Assembly (NCBI GenBank): GCA_013822725.1
Contig: PNKX01000019.1
Location: 1 to 64,000, forward strand
Reading direction: 5' to 3'
Origin: Pirellula sp.
GTDB lineage: Bacteria; Planctomycetota; Planctomycetia; Pirellulales; Lacipirellulaceae
DNA: 64,000 nt
The notes beneath the pieces are model-generated. The model had not been told where the DNA came from. It made no database searches and saw only the letters and a list, made by a program, of their open reading frames with translations. The position numbers and the translations under genes are program-made. Below are positions 32,874 to 41,644 of the stretch, piece by piece (position 1 is the stretch's first letter; each line of letters begins with the position of its first letter).

Positions 32874-34796
32874 ATGTCTTGCACGGAGGCTGAAGCTGCC
32901 ATGCGCGCGGCTGAGTGGAAACATCGCTTTATCTGGTTCGGCATCGCGACGACGGTGCTGGGCGTGGCTGTGCTGATTCGCTGGACGCAGGGCGACGTTC
33001 CGGCGTCGGCGGCGGCTCCCGCGGCGAACTCTGCGACTCCCGCTGTGGCTGTCGATGAGAGTCAACCTCTGCCTCGACCTGGTCGCCCGACGCACAATGT
33101 GATGGCCTTGGTCAACGGTAAGGACATCAGCCGAGAGGCGCTTGCCGACGCCTGCGTGCAGCGGTTCGGCGAGGACGTGCTGGAAAGCCTCGTCAACAAG
33201 CGACTGATCACCAACCATTGCGCGAATCACGACATCAAGGTCACCCAGGCGGAAATCGACGCCGAGATCGACCGGATGGCGAAGCGTTTTCAACTCGGCC
33301 GTGAGCAATGGCTCGACATGCTGGAGAAGGAACGCGGCGTCACGGCTCAAGAGTATGCCCGCGACATCGTGTGGCCGACGCTCGCGCTGCGAAAGCTGGC
33401 CGACAAGGAACTGCAAGTTTCGCCCGAAGAGATTCAGAAGGCGTACGAACAGGAATTTGGGCCGATGGTGCGGGCGCGGCTGATCGCCGTGAGCGACGGC
33501 GCCAAGGCGCGCCAGATTCACGCCCAATTGGCAGCCAATCCGGACAGCTTCGCCAAATTGGCGATTGAGCATTCCGAAGACGTCAACAGCGCGAGCATCG
33601 GCGGCATGATCCAGCCGATTCGCCGTCACGTCGGCGACCCGGCGATTGAGGCCGAGGCGTTCCGCCTGCAGCCGGGGCAGATCTCGGCGATCATTCAGGT
33701 CGCGCAGCAGTTCATCATTTTGAAGTGCGATGAACAATTGCAGCCGCAGCCGATGCCCCTCGCTCAGGTGCAGGAGCGACTCGTTGAACGGATCAAAGAA
33801 GAGAAGCTGCGCGACGCGGCGACCGGCATCTTCGAAAAAGTGCAACAAACCGCAGTCGTGAAAAACGTCTACAACGATCCTGAGTTGAGCAAGACGATGC
33901 CGGGCGTCGTGGCGACGGTCAACGGCGACCGGATCACGATGCAGGAATTGGGCGCCGAATGCTTGCTCCGTCACGGCGAGGAAGTCCTCGAAGGCGAAAT
34001 CTCGCGGACGCTGCTGGAGCAAGAGCTGCAGGCGACCGGCGTGAAAGTACTGCCGGAAGACCTCGACGCCGAAATGCGGCACGCGGCCGAACTCGCCGGC
34101 GTTCTCGACGCCCAGGGGAACGCCGATTTGCCGAAGTGGATCGAGACCGTCGTCGCCGAGCAAGGCGTGACGAAGGAACGCTACCTGCGAGATTCGGTGT
34201 GGCCCTCAGCCGCGCTGAAGAAGTTGTCGGCGAAAGACGTTCAAGTCACTGAAGAAGACATCGCCAAGGGCTTTGACGCGAACTACGGCGAGCGCGTCCG
34301 CTGCCGCGCGATCGTGTTGGGGAACTTGCGTCGTGCTCAAGAGGTGTGGAACAAGGCTCGTCAGAATCCGTCGCCCGAATACTTCGGCGACTTAGCCGCC
34401 GAGTACTCGGTCGAGCCGACGAGCAAGGCACTCCGTGGCGAAGTCCCGCCGTTGGGGCGTCATGGCGGGCAGAAACTGCTGGAAGACGCCGCCTTCAAAT
34501 TGCAGAATGGCGAACTGTCGGAGATTGTGCAGATGGGAGACAAGTTCGTCATCCTGCGCTGTGAAGGCCGCACGGAGCGGATGGACATCGACCTGAACGA
34601 CCCGCAAGTCCGCACCATTCTCCAACGCGATATCTTCGAGAAGAAGTTGCGGATGGCGATGGGCGAGAAGTTCGAGGAGATCAACTCCCGGGCGCGGGTC
34701 GACAACTACTTGGTTGGCTCGACGCACTCCCCCGATCAGCCGAAGGCTGGGGCCGTGCGTGAGGATACCGCGGTGCGACCGACGGTGGCTCGGTAG
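32874..34796 (+). CDS. SurA/PpiC-like exported protein with duplicated modules
   Basis: A 640-residue protein with one N-terminal membrane segment (FIWFGIATTVLGVAVLIRW, about 20-38). It then has two homologous halves. Each begins with a SurA-N-like helical chaperone segment (ALVNGKDISREALADACVQ near 82; ATVNGDRITMQELGAECLL near 345). Each ends in a parvulin-like domain (ARLIAVSDGAKARQIHAQL to FIILKCDEQ; CRAIVLGNLRRAQEVWNKA to FVILRCEGR). The internal duplication is clear from VVWP/VWPS-LALRKL parallels and from the FxxLAxExSxE region. The gene has its own terminator. It is likely a periplasmic folding factor; isomerase activity is not certain. Confidence 0.75.
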   Translation: MSCTEAEAAMRAAEWKHRFIWFGIATTVLGVAVLIRWTQGDVPASAAAPAANSATPAVAVDESQPLPRPGRPTHNVMALVNGKDISREALADACVQRFGEDVLESLVNKRLITNHCANHDIKVTQAEIDAEIDRMAKRFQLGREQWLDMLEKERGVTAQEYARDIVWPTLALRKLADKELQVSPEEIQKAYEQEFGPMVRARLIAVSDGAKARQIHAQLAANPDSFAKLAIEHSEDVNSASIGGMIQPIRRHVGDPAIEAEAFRLQPGQISAIIQVAQQFIILKCDEQLQPQPMPLAQVQERLVERIKEEKLRDAATGIFEKVQQTAVVKNVYNDPELSKTMPGVVATVNGDRITMQELGAECLLRHGEEVLEGEISRTLLEQELQATGVKVLPEDLDAEMRHAAELAGVLDAQGNADLPKWIETVVAEQGVTKERYLRDSVWPSAALKKLSAKDVQVTEEDIAKGFDANYGERVRCRAIVLGNLRRAQEVWNKARQNPSPEYFGDLAAEYSVEPTSKALRGEVPPLGRHGGQKLLEDAAFKLQNGELSEIVQMGDKFVILRCEGRTERMDIDLNDPQVRTILQRDIFEKKLRMAMGEKFEEINSRARVDNYLVGSTHSPDQPKAGAVREDTAVRPTVAR

Positions 34797-34825
34797 CCCT
34801 GGCGACGTGAAGATTTCAGTCTGGA

Positions 34826-34863
34826 GAGCGAGCCGCCAGTTTTTGGCGGCTCGCTCCGTTTTT
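34826..34863 (+). terminator. Intrinsic terminator after the SurA/PpiC-like gene
   Basis: A perfect 13-bp stem (GAGCGAGCCGCCA with TGGCGGCTCGCTC) over a GTTTT loop, followed by CG and five T residues. Confidence 0.9.
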
Positions 34864-34988
34864 GCGCGGCGTCGAGTCGCGGACGCCGGGCGGCGCAACC
34901 GCAGCCCGTTCGCGTAGGCTGGCGAACCTGGCGCGGGTATACTTGGTCTGGTAGCGCCGGGCTTTCGTATTTGATTGACGCCCAACCG

Positions 34989-35022
34989 CGCCGCTCCGAC
35001 GGGTCGTTGACCCGCGGCTACC
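34989..35022. repeat. R2 element, single arm
   Basis: GCGCCGCTCCGACGGGTCG and TTGACCCGCGGCTAC match the right arm of the R2 family. It lies in the untranslated region just before the aminotransferase start. Confidence 0.65.
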
Positions 35023-35048
35023 TTTCACGAACTGTTTTGACTTGGTCC

Positions 35049-36314
35049 ATGTCGAACTCTCCTGACGAAACTTATCCGCCGTTTAAGGTTCAGATCGCCG
35101 AGCGGGTGACGCGGTTGCCACCGTATCTGTTTGGCCGCATCAATGGGATGCTGCATAACAAGCGTCGCGCCGGTGACGACGTCATCGACCTGGGGATGGG
35201 CAATCCGAGCGATCCGCCGCATCAGTCGGTGATCGACAAGCTCGCCGAGGCGGCCCAGGACGAAGGGAACCACGGCTACTCGAAGAACATTGGGATCGTG
35301 AACCTCCGCCGCGAGGTGGCGAGCAAGTATCATCGGAAGTACGGCGCCCGGCTTGACCCCGAGAGCGAGGTGATTGTTTGCCTCGGATCGAAGGAGGGTT
35401 TTAGCCACATGTGTCTGGCCCTGATGGGGCCGGGCGATACGGCGATTGTTCCCGCCCCTTACTTTCCGATTCACGTCTATTCGGTGGCGCTCGCGTCGGC
35501 GAACGTCATTTCGCTGGAGGTCGCTAACAGCGAAAAATTCCTCGCGAACATTGCCTACACCTGCGAGCATCTCTACCCGAAGCCAAAACTGCTGATCCTC
35601 AACTACCCTCACAATCCGTCGAGCGTGGTAGTGGAGCAGTGGTTCTTCGACGAGGTCGTGAAGCTCGCTCGCAAGTACGGCTTCATGGTGCTGAGCGACT
35701 TCGCTTACGCCGACGTGGCGTACGACGGTTACCAGCCGCCGAGTTTCCTAGCGTCGAAGGGCGCCATCGACGTCGGCGTTGAGTTCACGACGATGAGCAA
35801 AGGCTACAACATGGCCGGCTGGCGCGTCGGGTACTGTTGCGGCAATGCCGAGATGATTCGTGCGCTGGGGACAATCAAAGGATACTACGACTACGGGATG
35901 TTCCAAGCGATTCAGATCGCGGCGATCGTGGCGCTACGGAACACCGACACGGCGGTCGAGGAGCAGTCGAAGATTTACCAAGGCCGCCGCAACGCATTGT
36001 GCGAAGGGCTGTCGCGACTCGGCTGGAACATCACGCCGCCGAAGGCGGGGATGTTCCTCTGGGCGCCGATTCCCGATCTCTGGCGGCAGCGGATGAGCAC
36101 GATGGATTTCGGCATGATGCTGCTCGAAAAGGGGAACGTCGCCGTGAGCCCCGGCAGCGGATTTGGCCCGGCGGGCGAAGGGTACTTGCGAATGTCGCTC
36201 GTAGAGAATGAAGAGCGGCTGAAGCAGGCGGTGCGGCAGATTAAGAATTGCCTGCGTGACGCTGAGGCAAACTTCACCACGAAGCCGGCGGCTGCTCAGC
36301 CAGCGACGACATAG
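35049..36314 (+). CDS. Class I/II aminotransferase (AlaC-like)
   Basis: A PLP-dependent fold-type I aminotransferase. The start at 35049 ([10 protein letters not shown]) gives 421 residues. The N-terminal region [19 protein letters not shown] and [20 protein letters not shown] closely resembles E. coli AlaC and LL-diaminopimelate aminotransferase. Other motifs are [38 protein letters not shown] and the Lys-bearing [15 protein letters not shown] that forms the Schiff base. The best guess is glutamate-pyruvate (alanine) aminotransferase; an LL-DAP or other substrate cannot be excluded. No biosynthetic neighbours help. Confidence 0.8.
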   Translation: MSNSPDETYPPFKVQIAERVTRLPPYLFGRINGMLHNKRRAGDDVIDLGMGNPSDPPHQSVIDKLAEAAQDEGNHGYSKNIGIVNLRREVASKYHRKYGARLDPESEVIVCLGSKEGFSHMCLALMGPGDTAIVPAPYFPIHVYSVALASANVISLEVANSEKFLANIAYTCEHLYPKPKLLILNYPHNPSSVVVEQWFFDEVVKLARKYGFMVLSDFAYADVAYDGYQPPSFLASKGAIDVGVEFTTMSKGYNMAGWRVGYCCGNAEMIRALGTIKGYYDYGMFQAIQIAAIVALRNTDTAVEEQSKIYQGRRNALCEGLSRLGWNITPPKAGMFLWAPIPDLWRQRMSTMDFGMMLLEKGNVAVSPGSGFGPAGEGYLRMSLVENEERLKQAVRQIKNCLRDAEANFTTKPAAAQPATT

Positions 36315-36321
36315 CGCGGTT

Positions 36322-36394
36322 TGTCATTCTGAGCGGAGCGAAGAATCCAGAATCTCGTTTGGGACGCTAGATCCTTCGCGTTGCTCAGGATGAC
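36322..36394. repeat. R5 inverted-repeat element
   Basis: GTCATTCTGAGCGGAGCGAA and GAATCC on the left; GGATCCTTCGC-type complement and GCTCAGGATGAC on the right. One arm alone recurs at 39024-39051. GTCATTCTGAGCGAAGCGAAGAATC-like repeats are dispersed in many genomes. Confidence 0.75.
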
Positions 36395-36423
36395 GCGCGG
36401 GCAACGACGACGTGGAGGGGGAG

Positions 36424-37251
36424 ATGTCGGGAATCTTCACTGCTGAACAACTCGATGCCTACCGCCGCGACGGCTTTTTGGTCGCTCCCGCCCTCTTTGA
36501 CGCTGAAGAAACTGAGCTTCTCTGCCGGGCGGCGAAGGAAGATCGGGCTCTCGACGACAATGCGTTCGGCCGCGCCGACGGCGCCGGCGGCAGCGTGCGG
36601 CTGTCGCTGTGGAATCACCCGGGCGACGACATTTACGGCATGTTCGCTCGCAGCCGGCGCGTAGTCGACTCCGTGGGACAACTGCTCGACGACGAGCCGT
36701 ATCACTACCACTCAAAGATGATCATGAAGCAGGCTGTCACGGGCGGGGCCTGGGAGTGGCATCAAGACTACGGTTATTGGTACGAGAATGGCGTGCTGAC
36801 GCCGAACTTGTGCAGCGTCTTCATCGCCGTCGATCCGGCGACGCGGGCCAACGGTTGCATGCAGGTGCTGAAGGGTTCCCATGACATGGGCCGGTTGACC
36901 CACGTGAAAATCGGCGACCAAACGGGCGCCGATCCGGAACGTGTGGCGGCTGCCGTCGAGCGAATGGAACTGGTCTACCTCGAGATGGCGCCTGGCGATG
37001 CGCTCTTCTTTCACCCCAACACGCTGCACCGCAGCGATCAGAATCGTTCGCCGCACGATCGGTGGGCGCTCATCTGCTGCTACAACGCGCGGAGCAACTC
37101 GCCGTACAAGGAAGGACGACATCCGAGCTATACGCCAATCAGGGTTGTTGAAGACGGCGCGGTCAAGCGGGCAGGGCTGAAGCGGTTTTCTGACGGCGCG
37201 GGGTTCATGGCTGCGTCGCATCGAGCGACGAGCGACTACCTCAGCGGTTGA
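36424..37251 (+). CDS. Phytanoyl-CoA dioxygenase (PhyH) family protein
   Basis: A 275-residue Fe(II)/2-oxoglutarate-dependent oxygenase. The ATG at 36424 follows GGAGGGGG closely. The jelly-roll iron site is visible: the HxD pair in GAWEWHQDYGYWYENG (near residue 115) and the distal His in FFHPNTLHRSDQNRSPHDRWALICCYN, whose Arg would bind 2-oxoglutarate. NGCMQVLKGSHDMGRL between them is typical of PhyH proteins, including ectoine hydroxylase-like members. The substrate is unknown and no biosynthetic cluster surrounds it. Confidence 0.85.
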   Translation: MSGIFTAEQLDAYRRDGFLVAPALFDAEETELLCRAAKEDRALDDNAFGRADGAGGSVRLSLWNHPGDDIYGMFARSRRVVDSVGQLLDDEPYHYHSKMIMKQAVTGGAWEWHQDYGYWYENGVLTPNLCSVFIAVDPATRANGCMQVLKGSHDMGRLTHVKIGDQTGADPERVAAAVERMELVYLEMAPGDALFFHPNTLHRSDQNRSPHDRWALICCYNARSNSPYKEGRHPSYTPIRVVEDGAVKRAGLKRFSDGAGFMAASHRATSDYLSG

Positions 37252-37281
37252 TCGCGGCGTCGTTTGGCAGTGCGACGAATA

Positions 37282-37415
37282 GGACGCGGATGATCGCGGA
37301 TTGAGCGGATTTCCGCGGATCTGAAATGCGGTTGCGCGCATCTCCTCTCCATCTGCTCTTCCGGCTTTCTCTTAATCTGCGCGCATCCGCCACATCGGCG
37401 AAAATCCGCTTCCAT
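37282..37415. repeat. GCGGAT-rich inverted repeat (R13)
   Basis: GCGGATGATCGCGGATTGAG and GCGGATTTCCGCGGATCTG on the left, CTTAATCTGCGCGCATCCGC and GCGAAAATCCGC on the right. It is imperfect, and probably another dispersed palindromic family. Confidence 0.5.
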
Positions 37416-37436
37416 TCTTCGCCTCTAGAAAAAAGC

Positions 37437-37471
37437 TTGACGCCGCAAAAGAACACTGTTATACAACTGTA
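37437..37471 (+). promoter_or_regulatory. Promoter and possible operator of the GntR-ABC operon
   Basis: TTGACG (37437-37442), a 17-base spacer and TATACA (37460-37465), about 60 bases before the gntR start. An inverted repeat TACA-AC-TGTA (37462-37471) overlaps the -10, within TGTTATACAACTGTAATCA. This suggests autorepression by the GntR protein. Confidence 0.65.
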
Positions 37472-37523
37472 ATCACTACTGCTTTTCTCGCACCAAATTA
37501 CGGTTCCCGGCGAACGACTTGCG

Positions 37524-37937
37524 ATGTTCCTTCGCATCGAAAAAGGCTCCTCGGCCCCGATTTCGCGGCAAATTGCCCATCAGATCGCGTCGCTCTGCGC
37601 CGCCGGCAGCCTGAAGCCAGGCGAACGGCTCCCTTCGGTGCGCGAGTTGGCGCGTGACCTCGGCGTTAATCAGAACACGATCCTCCGCGTCTACGAGCGA
37701 CTCTCAGGCGACGGCCTGCTGGAGATGCGGCAAGGGCAGGGGACGTTTGTGGCCGACGGGGCGAAGGCGAACGCCTCCCCGGGCCAACGCGCACGACTGA
37801 TCGAAGAACTCCGGCAGATAGGGCGGCAGGCCCAGTCGCTGGGGCTCAGCCACGAACAGATTCACGAATTGTTGTCGGTCGCGCTGGGCGAACTCGACGA
37901 ACAGGCAGCCCACGATCTTGCGGGGAACTTGTCATGA
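37524..37937 (+). CDS. GntR family regulator (YtrA subfamily)
   Basis: A 137-residue repressor. The winged helix-turn-helix (residues 8-75) has the GntR signature ISRQIAHQIASLCAAGSLKPGERLPSVRELARDLGVNQNTILRVYERLSGDGLL (read in segments), ending MRQGQGTFVA. The short helical C-terminus (about 50 residues, no ligand domain) is diagnostic of the YtrA type, which usually controls an adjacent ABC transporter. Its stop overlaps the next start by 4 bases (ATGA), giving translational coupling. Confidence 0.9.
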   Translation: MFLRIEKGSSAPISRQIAHQIASLCAAGSLKPGERLPSVRELARDLGVNQNTILRVYERLSGDGLLEMRQGQGTFVADGAKANASPGQRARLIEELRQIGRQAQSLGLSHEQIHELLSVALGELDEQAAHDLAGNLS

Positions 37938-38890
37938 GCCAGGTATCGAACAGCGACGGCAGCGCGAAGTACGCGATCGAACTGCAGGGAGTCTGCAAGT
38001 CGTTCCGGCGGACGCAGGTCCTCAGCAACCTCACGATGCGCGTGGAACGCGGCAAGACGTTCGCGTTCCTGGGGCGCAACGGCGCCGGGAAGACGACTTC
38101 GATTCGGATGCTGTTGGGGCTGCTCAAGTGCGATCAGGGCGAGGTGCGAGTGCTCGGCCTCGACCCCGCGACCGAAGCGCTGAAGGTGCGAGCGCGCGTC
38201 GGCTACCTCGCAGAAGACCAGCAAATGTACGGTTGGATGCGAGTCCACGAGATCGTGCGGTTCGTCGCCCCCTTTTACGCGACTTGGGATCATGATCTCG
38301 CGCTGAAGTATCTCCGCGAATTCGAATTGCCGCTCGCGACCAAAATCAAGCACCTGTCGAAGGGGCAGAACGTGCGACTGGGGCTCGTGCTCGCGCTGGC
38401 CCATCGGCCGGAGTTGGTGATCCTCGACGATCCGGCGCTGGGGCTCGATCCGGTGATGCGGAAGCAATTCAATCGGGATCTCATCACGCATCTGCAAGGG
38501 GAAGGGCGAACGGTGTTTTACAGTTCGCATCTGCTGTACGAAGTCGAGCCGGTGGCGGACGAGGTCGCGATTCTCGACGGCGGCCGCCTGGTGCGGCAGG
38601 CCGATACCGAGACGCTGCGGCGGGATGTGAAACAGTTCGTGCTTGACCGGGTTGCGCTGGCGACGGTGCGCGACGACATGTCGGTGTTGGAACTGCAGCG
38701 TGCGGGGGACGACGTCGCCGTAACGGTGCAGAATGCGGCCGCAGTGCGGGCGCTGCTGGATCGCGAGGGGGTGGGGTATCGAGTGGTTGATCTCAACCTC
38801 GACGAAATTTTCGCGGCGTACGTGGCAGGGGTGAACGACGACGACGCGGGGGCTGCGATGTCGGTCGAGGAGCTCGCGCCGCAGCGCTAA
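37934..38890 (+). CDS. ABC transporter ATP-binding protein
   Basis: A 318-residue ATPase subunit. Walker A is GRNGAGKTT (near residue 52). The Q-loop region is YLAEDQQMYGWM, the signature is LSKGQ in HLSKGQNVRLGLVLALAHRP, Walker B is LVILDDPALGLDP (note DDP in place of the usual DEP), and the H-loop is YSSHLLYEVE. The C-terminal 90 residues are the variable regulatory part seen in YtrB/CcmA-type exporters. The gene is coupled to gntR upstream; the permease is 200 bases downstream. Substrate unknown. Confidence 0.9.
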   Translation: MSQVSNSDGSAKYAIELQGVCKSFRRTQVLSNLTMRVERGKTFAFLGRNGAGKTTSIRMLLGLLKCDQGEVRVLGLDPATEALKVRARVGYLAEDQQMYGWMRVHEIVRFVAPFYATWDHDLALKYLREFELPLATKIKHLSKGQNVRLGLVLALAHRPELVILDDPALGLDPVMRKQFNRDLITHLQGEGRTVFYSSHLLYEVEPVADEVAILDGGRLVRQADTETLRRDVKQFVLDRVALATVRDDMSVLELQRAGDDVAVTVQNAAAVRALLDREGVGYRVVDLNLDEIFAAYVAGVNDDDAGAAMSVEELAPQR

Positions 38891-38913
38891 GCGACAAAAT
38901 AGTTAGGTATTGG

Positions 38914-39000
38914 CCGCTAGCCGTAGGGCCACGCCCTCCGGGACGGCGGTGCGAGTTGGGATGGACGCGTCTTCCCGGACCGCGTGGCGGATCCGGCTAG
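38914..39000. repeat. R6 repeat, copy 2
   Basis: GCCGCTAGCCGTAGGGCCAC and CCCGGACCGCGTGGCGGATC then CGGCTAG. It is related to 32755-32810 but with a longer, less symmetrical centre. It lies between the ABC ATPase and permease genes. Confidence 0.6.
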
Positions 39001-39023
39001 TTGGTGAGTGTGATTCGCGCGAG

Positions 39024-39051
39024 AGTCATTCTGAGCGAAGCGAAGAATCTG
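39024..39051. repeat. R5 element, single arm
   Basis: GTCATTCTGAGCGAAGCGAA then GAATCT, the same as the left arm at 36323. It falls in the open frame before the permease and shows that the upstream extension of that frame is not coding. Confidence 0.65.
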
Positions 39052-39090
39052 GCGGCTCGTTGGAGTCGCAATTCAATCGAGGACGAAGCC

Positions 39091-40578
39091 ATGAACGGCG
39101 TGTGGCGAAGCTTGTTGTGGAAAGAGTGGCGGGAGCAGCAGTGGAAGGCGCTGTTGTTGCTGACTGCCGCCCTCCCGTCGCTGGCAATCCCTTACTTTGG
39201 CCAAACAGAGGGAACGCGAATCTTGGTCGCGCTTTCTGCATTCAGCGTTCTTGCCGCGAGTATTTTTCTGGGAGCAGGCGCTGCGGCAAGTGAGCAGTCT
39301 CAGCGAACCGCCGCATTTTTGCAGTCGCTTCCGATCTCCTCCAAACGCTCGGCCATCGTCAAGCTGGCGACGGCCTTAGCAACACTGTGGTTGCCGCTCG
39401 CCGTCTATTTCGTGGCGAATTTGCTCTGGGAAAGAACGCCAAGTTACCCTGATGAAGTCGCACCGTTCGAACCATTCACGCTGCTGGCTGGCATCGCGTT
39501 GAGCAGTTTGCTCATTTGGGTGGCGGCCGTGGGCGTCAATTTGTGCGATGAGATACGCGCGGGTGCGATCGGCGTTCTGGTGATAGTCGGCAGCTGGGCG
39601 ATCGGTGCATGGCTGCCCGGGGTCGATTTAAATCGTCTGTCGTTGATCGACGGAATAGTCTCAGGTCTCTTGCCGGGAGGAATATGGTTTCTGGTTGATG
39701 ACTTGGAAACCCACGTGAGGCAGGAGAGCCTGCCGGCGATGCTGGGCGGCGCTAGATTCTGGTCGGTGGCGGCCGCGGCTATCTTTGCGAACTCTGCTTT
39801 GGCGGCGACTTACGTGTGGAGATTTGGGCGCGTCGGGGCGCCGCGGCGGCAAGCAGCTGAGCCTACGGTAAAGCCTGCGGAGATTTCGTGGCTCGCGCCG
39901 CCAATGCGTCGACCGTGGACGGCAATTCTCTGGAAGCAGATGTGCGAATCGTTGCCGCTCGCGCTCTTAGGGGCTGGCGCGGTTTTTTGCGTCTCGCTGA
40001 TCGTCGCGGCGACGAGTCGGCAGTATCGACACGGGATTTTCAACGACGATCTAGTTTCGACGTCGATTTCCATCTGGATCACTGTGGGCGCCCTCGTATC
40101 GATCGTGGGTGGAATCGGGCTGTGGCTCGACGATCTGCGGCCTGGGCTTCATGCGTTTTGGCGTTCGCGTCCAATTTCCCCTGATCAATGGTTCGCCGTG
40201 AAGTTCGCCGCCAGTGCGGTGACCACGCTTGTCACGTTAGCGCTACCCCCGCTGTTGATTTACGGCATTGCGGCGATGTTCGGAGGGCAGCCGATGCGGC
40301 AATTGTTAGGAACCGACGTTTGGAACTCGCCGATACCGCTGAGTCTGCTCTCGCAATTCGGCCTCTTCTGCGTCTCGGCGGCCTTCATGGCGACGATCCG
40401 TCGGCCGATGATCTCGACGCTGCTGACGATCCTCTTCGCGGCGTTCGTCGCCTTCTGCATGATCGCGGCATTCTCGCTGGGAGTGCCGGAAAGCGCGGTG
40501 TTGATCGCGGCGATTTCAGGAATTGCTATTACCACGGGGTGGCTGAGCGTGCGATACGATTGGGCGATCGGGAGGTAG
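39091..40578 (+). CDS. ABC transporter permease
   Basis: A 495-residue membrane protein; the ATG at 39091 has GAGGA about 7 bases upstream. It opens NGVWRSLLWKEWREQQWKALLLL, a common start for ABC-2/YtrC-type permeases. About 12 hydrophobic segments occur in two halves, each half beginning with an LWKE/LWKQM motif (AILWKQMCESLPLALLG near residue 305), so it looks like a fused double permease. With the preceding GntR regulator and ATPase it forms an exporter-type operon. Substrate unknown. Confidence 0.8.
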   Translation: MNGVWRSLLWKEWREQQWKALLLLTAALPSLAIPYFGQTEGTRILVALSAFSVLAASIFLGAGAAASEQSQRTAAFLQSLPISSKRSAIVKLATALATLWLPLAVYFVANLLWERTPSYPDEVAPFEPFTLLAGIALSSLLIWVAAVGVNLCDEIRAGAIGVLVIVGSWAIGAWLPGVDLNRLSLIDGIVSGLLPGGIWFLVDDLETHVRQESLPAMLGGARFWSVAAAAIFANSALAATYVWRFGRVGAPRRQAAEPTVKPAEISWLAPPMRRPWTAILWKQMCESLPLALLGAGAVFCVSLIVAATSRQYRHGIFNDDLVSTSISIWITVGALVSIVGGIGLWLDDLRPGLHAFWRSRPISPDQWFAVKFAASAVTTLVTLALPPLLIYGIAAMFGGQPMRQLLGTDVWNSPIPLSLLSQFGLFCVSAAFMATIRRPMISTLLTILFAAFVAFCMIAAFSLGVPESAVLIAAISGIAITTGWLSVRYDWAIGR

Positions 40579-40593
40579 GCGTACTGCCTACAA

Positions 40594-40884
40594 CTAATTC
40601 CGTCGCTTCCAGTATCCAGGTCGGCGTTTCAGATGCGCGACGGCGACGACGATCACAATCTCGCCGTTCACTCGGTAGATGAGTTGATAAGGAAACTTCT
40701 CAACTCTGACGGCTCGGAAACCAGGCATGACTTGGGCGAAACGGTGAGGCCCGGCGAGGAGGCTTCCGAGCGACTGGTCGACAGCCAAGGCAAACGCCCG
40801 CTCGGCGTCGGGGCTGCGGATTGCATACCAGTCGAGCGCCTCTTCGAGTTCGGCTGTGGCTTCGCCGTGGAATCTAACTTTCAC
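40594..40884 (-). CDS. RelE/ParE family toxin
   Basis: A 96-residue toxin-fold protein: VRFHGEATAELEEALDWYAIRSPDAERAFALAVDQSL (two N-terminal helices), RVEKFPYQLIYRVNGEIVIVVAVAHLKRRPGYWKRR (beta sheet with conserved Arg and Tyr). This pattern is the ParE/RelE superfamily; the FPYxLIYRV and AHxxRxPGYW motifs favour ParE. It overlaps the upstream antitoxin gene by 11 bases. The target (gyrase or ribosome) cannot be read from the sequence. Confidence 0.85.
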   Translation of the reverse strand: MKVRFHGEATAELEEALDWYAIRSPDAERAFALAVDQSLGSLLAGPHRFAQVMPGFRAVRVEKFPYQLIYRVNGEIVIVVAVAHLKRRPGYWKRRN

Positions 40885-41116
40885 GGCTTAGATTCACGCG
40901 TTGAAACATGCGCGCTCGCACGGTTTCCCAATCTTCAAGCTGGGCCGTGCCGTCGTCAATTTCTCGTGAACGACGTTCAATTTCGGCTTGCCACTCGGGA
41001 GACAGCTCTTCGGGAGAGAGTTCGGGGAGCGTCTCGGTGAGTTCGTCGATGAGCCGGAGTCGGTCGGCGACGGGAAGCTGCGACGCGGCGGTAAGCAAAG
41101 ACATGTAATCAGACAT
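40874..41116 (-). CDS. Addiction-module antitoxin
   Basis: An 80-residue protein from the ATG at 41116 (MSDYMSLLTAASQLPVADRL), with AGGAG about 10 bases upstream; a second ATG four codons in is possible. PVADRLRLIDELTETLPELSPEELSPEWQAEIERRSREIDDG matches the small addiction-module family (TIGR02574-like) that pairs with ParE/RelE toxins. It is acidic and helical, and lacks a clear DNA-binding motif. The gene precedes and overlaps the toxin gene, the usual order. Confidence 0.85.
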   Translation of the reverse strand: MSDYMSLLTAASQLPVADRLRLIDELTETLPELSPEELSPEWQAEIERRSREIDDGTAQLEDWETVRARMFQRVNLSRES

Positions 41117-41193
41117 GGGCGAGGGTCTCCTGACTGAATTGTAGCAGACGGCCGCCAGCACGAATCAGCCTGACTTTCCCGCAGGAAAAGCCC

Positions 41194-41233
41194 AAAAAAA
41201 TGAGGGCCCCTGCTCGCCGAAGCAGGGACCCTC
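41194..41233 (-). terminator. Orphan minus-strand terminator
   Basis: On the minus strand GAGGGTCCCTGCT pairs with AGCAGGGGCCCTC over a 6-base loop (one mismatch), then seven T residues (41200-41194). No minus-strand gene lies to its right, so it is either a relic or the end of an unannotated small transcript. Confidence 0.7.
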
Positions 41234-41448
41234 TATATTAGGCTGACCGGGTTTTCTTGTGCGTCAAACGTACAGTCAGCCCGGAGACCCACAGCCTACG
41301 CATGGCTATCGACGCCGTTGGTGACGGTTGTCCACTGCGACGACGCGGCGGCGAACCAATCCGCGGCCGACGGCCTCTGCGATGGCGGGCGCGGCCTGCA
41401 CAATCGATACGACTGGCGCCGGCTTGCTGGCGCTGGCGGCTTGAAATA

Positions 41449-41600
41449 ACCACTAAGGCACGAAGGACACAAAGACGCACCAAGAAGAAGAAAGGCAAAT
41501 TTCAGGGAGTGTCGGCTTCATTGCTTGGTTTGCAGTTGCTCGCTTCTTGGATTCCTTCGTGCGTCTTGGCGCTCTTCGTGCCTTGGTGCCTTGGTGGTTA
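41449..41600. repeat. R3-related long inverted repeat
   Basis: ACCACTAAGGCACGAAGGAC and ACAAAGACGCACCAAGAAG on the left; CTTCTTGG, GCGTCTTGGCGCTC and TTCGTGCCTTGGTG-type sequence ending TTGGTGGTTA on the right. The inner loop (about 80 bases) is AT-richer. Confidence 0.7.
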
Positions 41601-41610
41601 GTATTTCTCG

Positions 41611-41644
41611 CAGCTCCGGCGGGTCATTGACCCGCGGCTACTTT
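41611..41644. repeat. R2 element, single arm
   Basis: CAGCTCCGGCGGGTCATTGA then CCCGCGGCTACTTT, a right arm of the R2 family (one base changed, CATTGACC for CGTTGACC), just upstream of carA. Confidence 0.65.

Noticed and set aside
39001..39090. 30-residue extension of the ABC permease
   Set aside because: It translates the R5 dispersed-repeat arm. The ATG at 39091 has a good Shine-Dalgarno.
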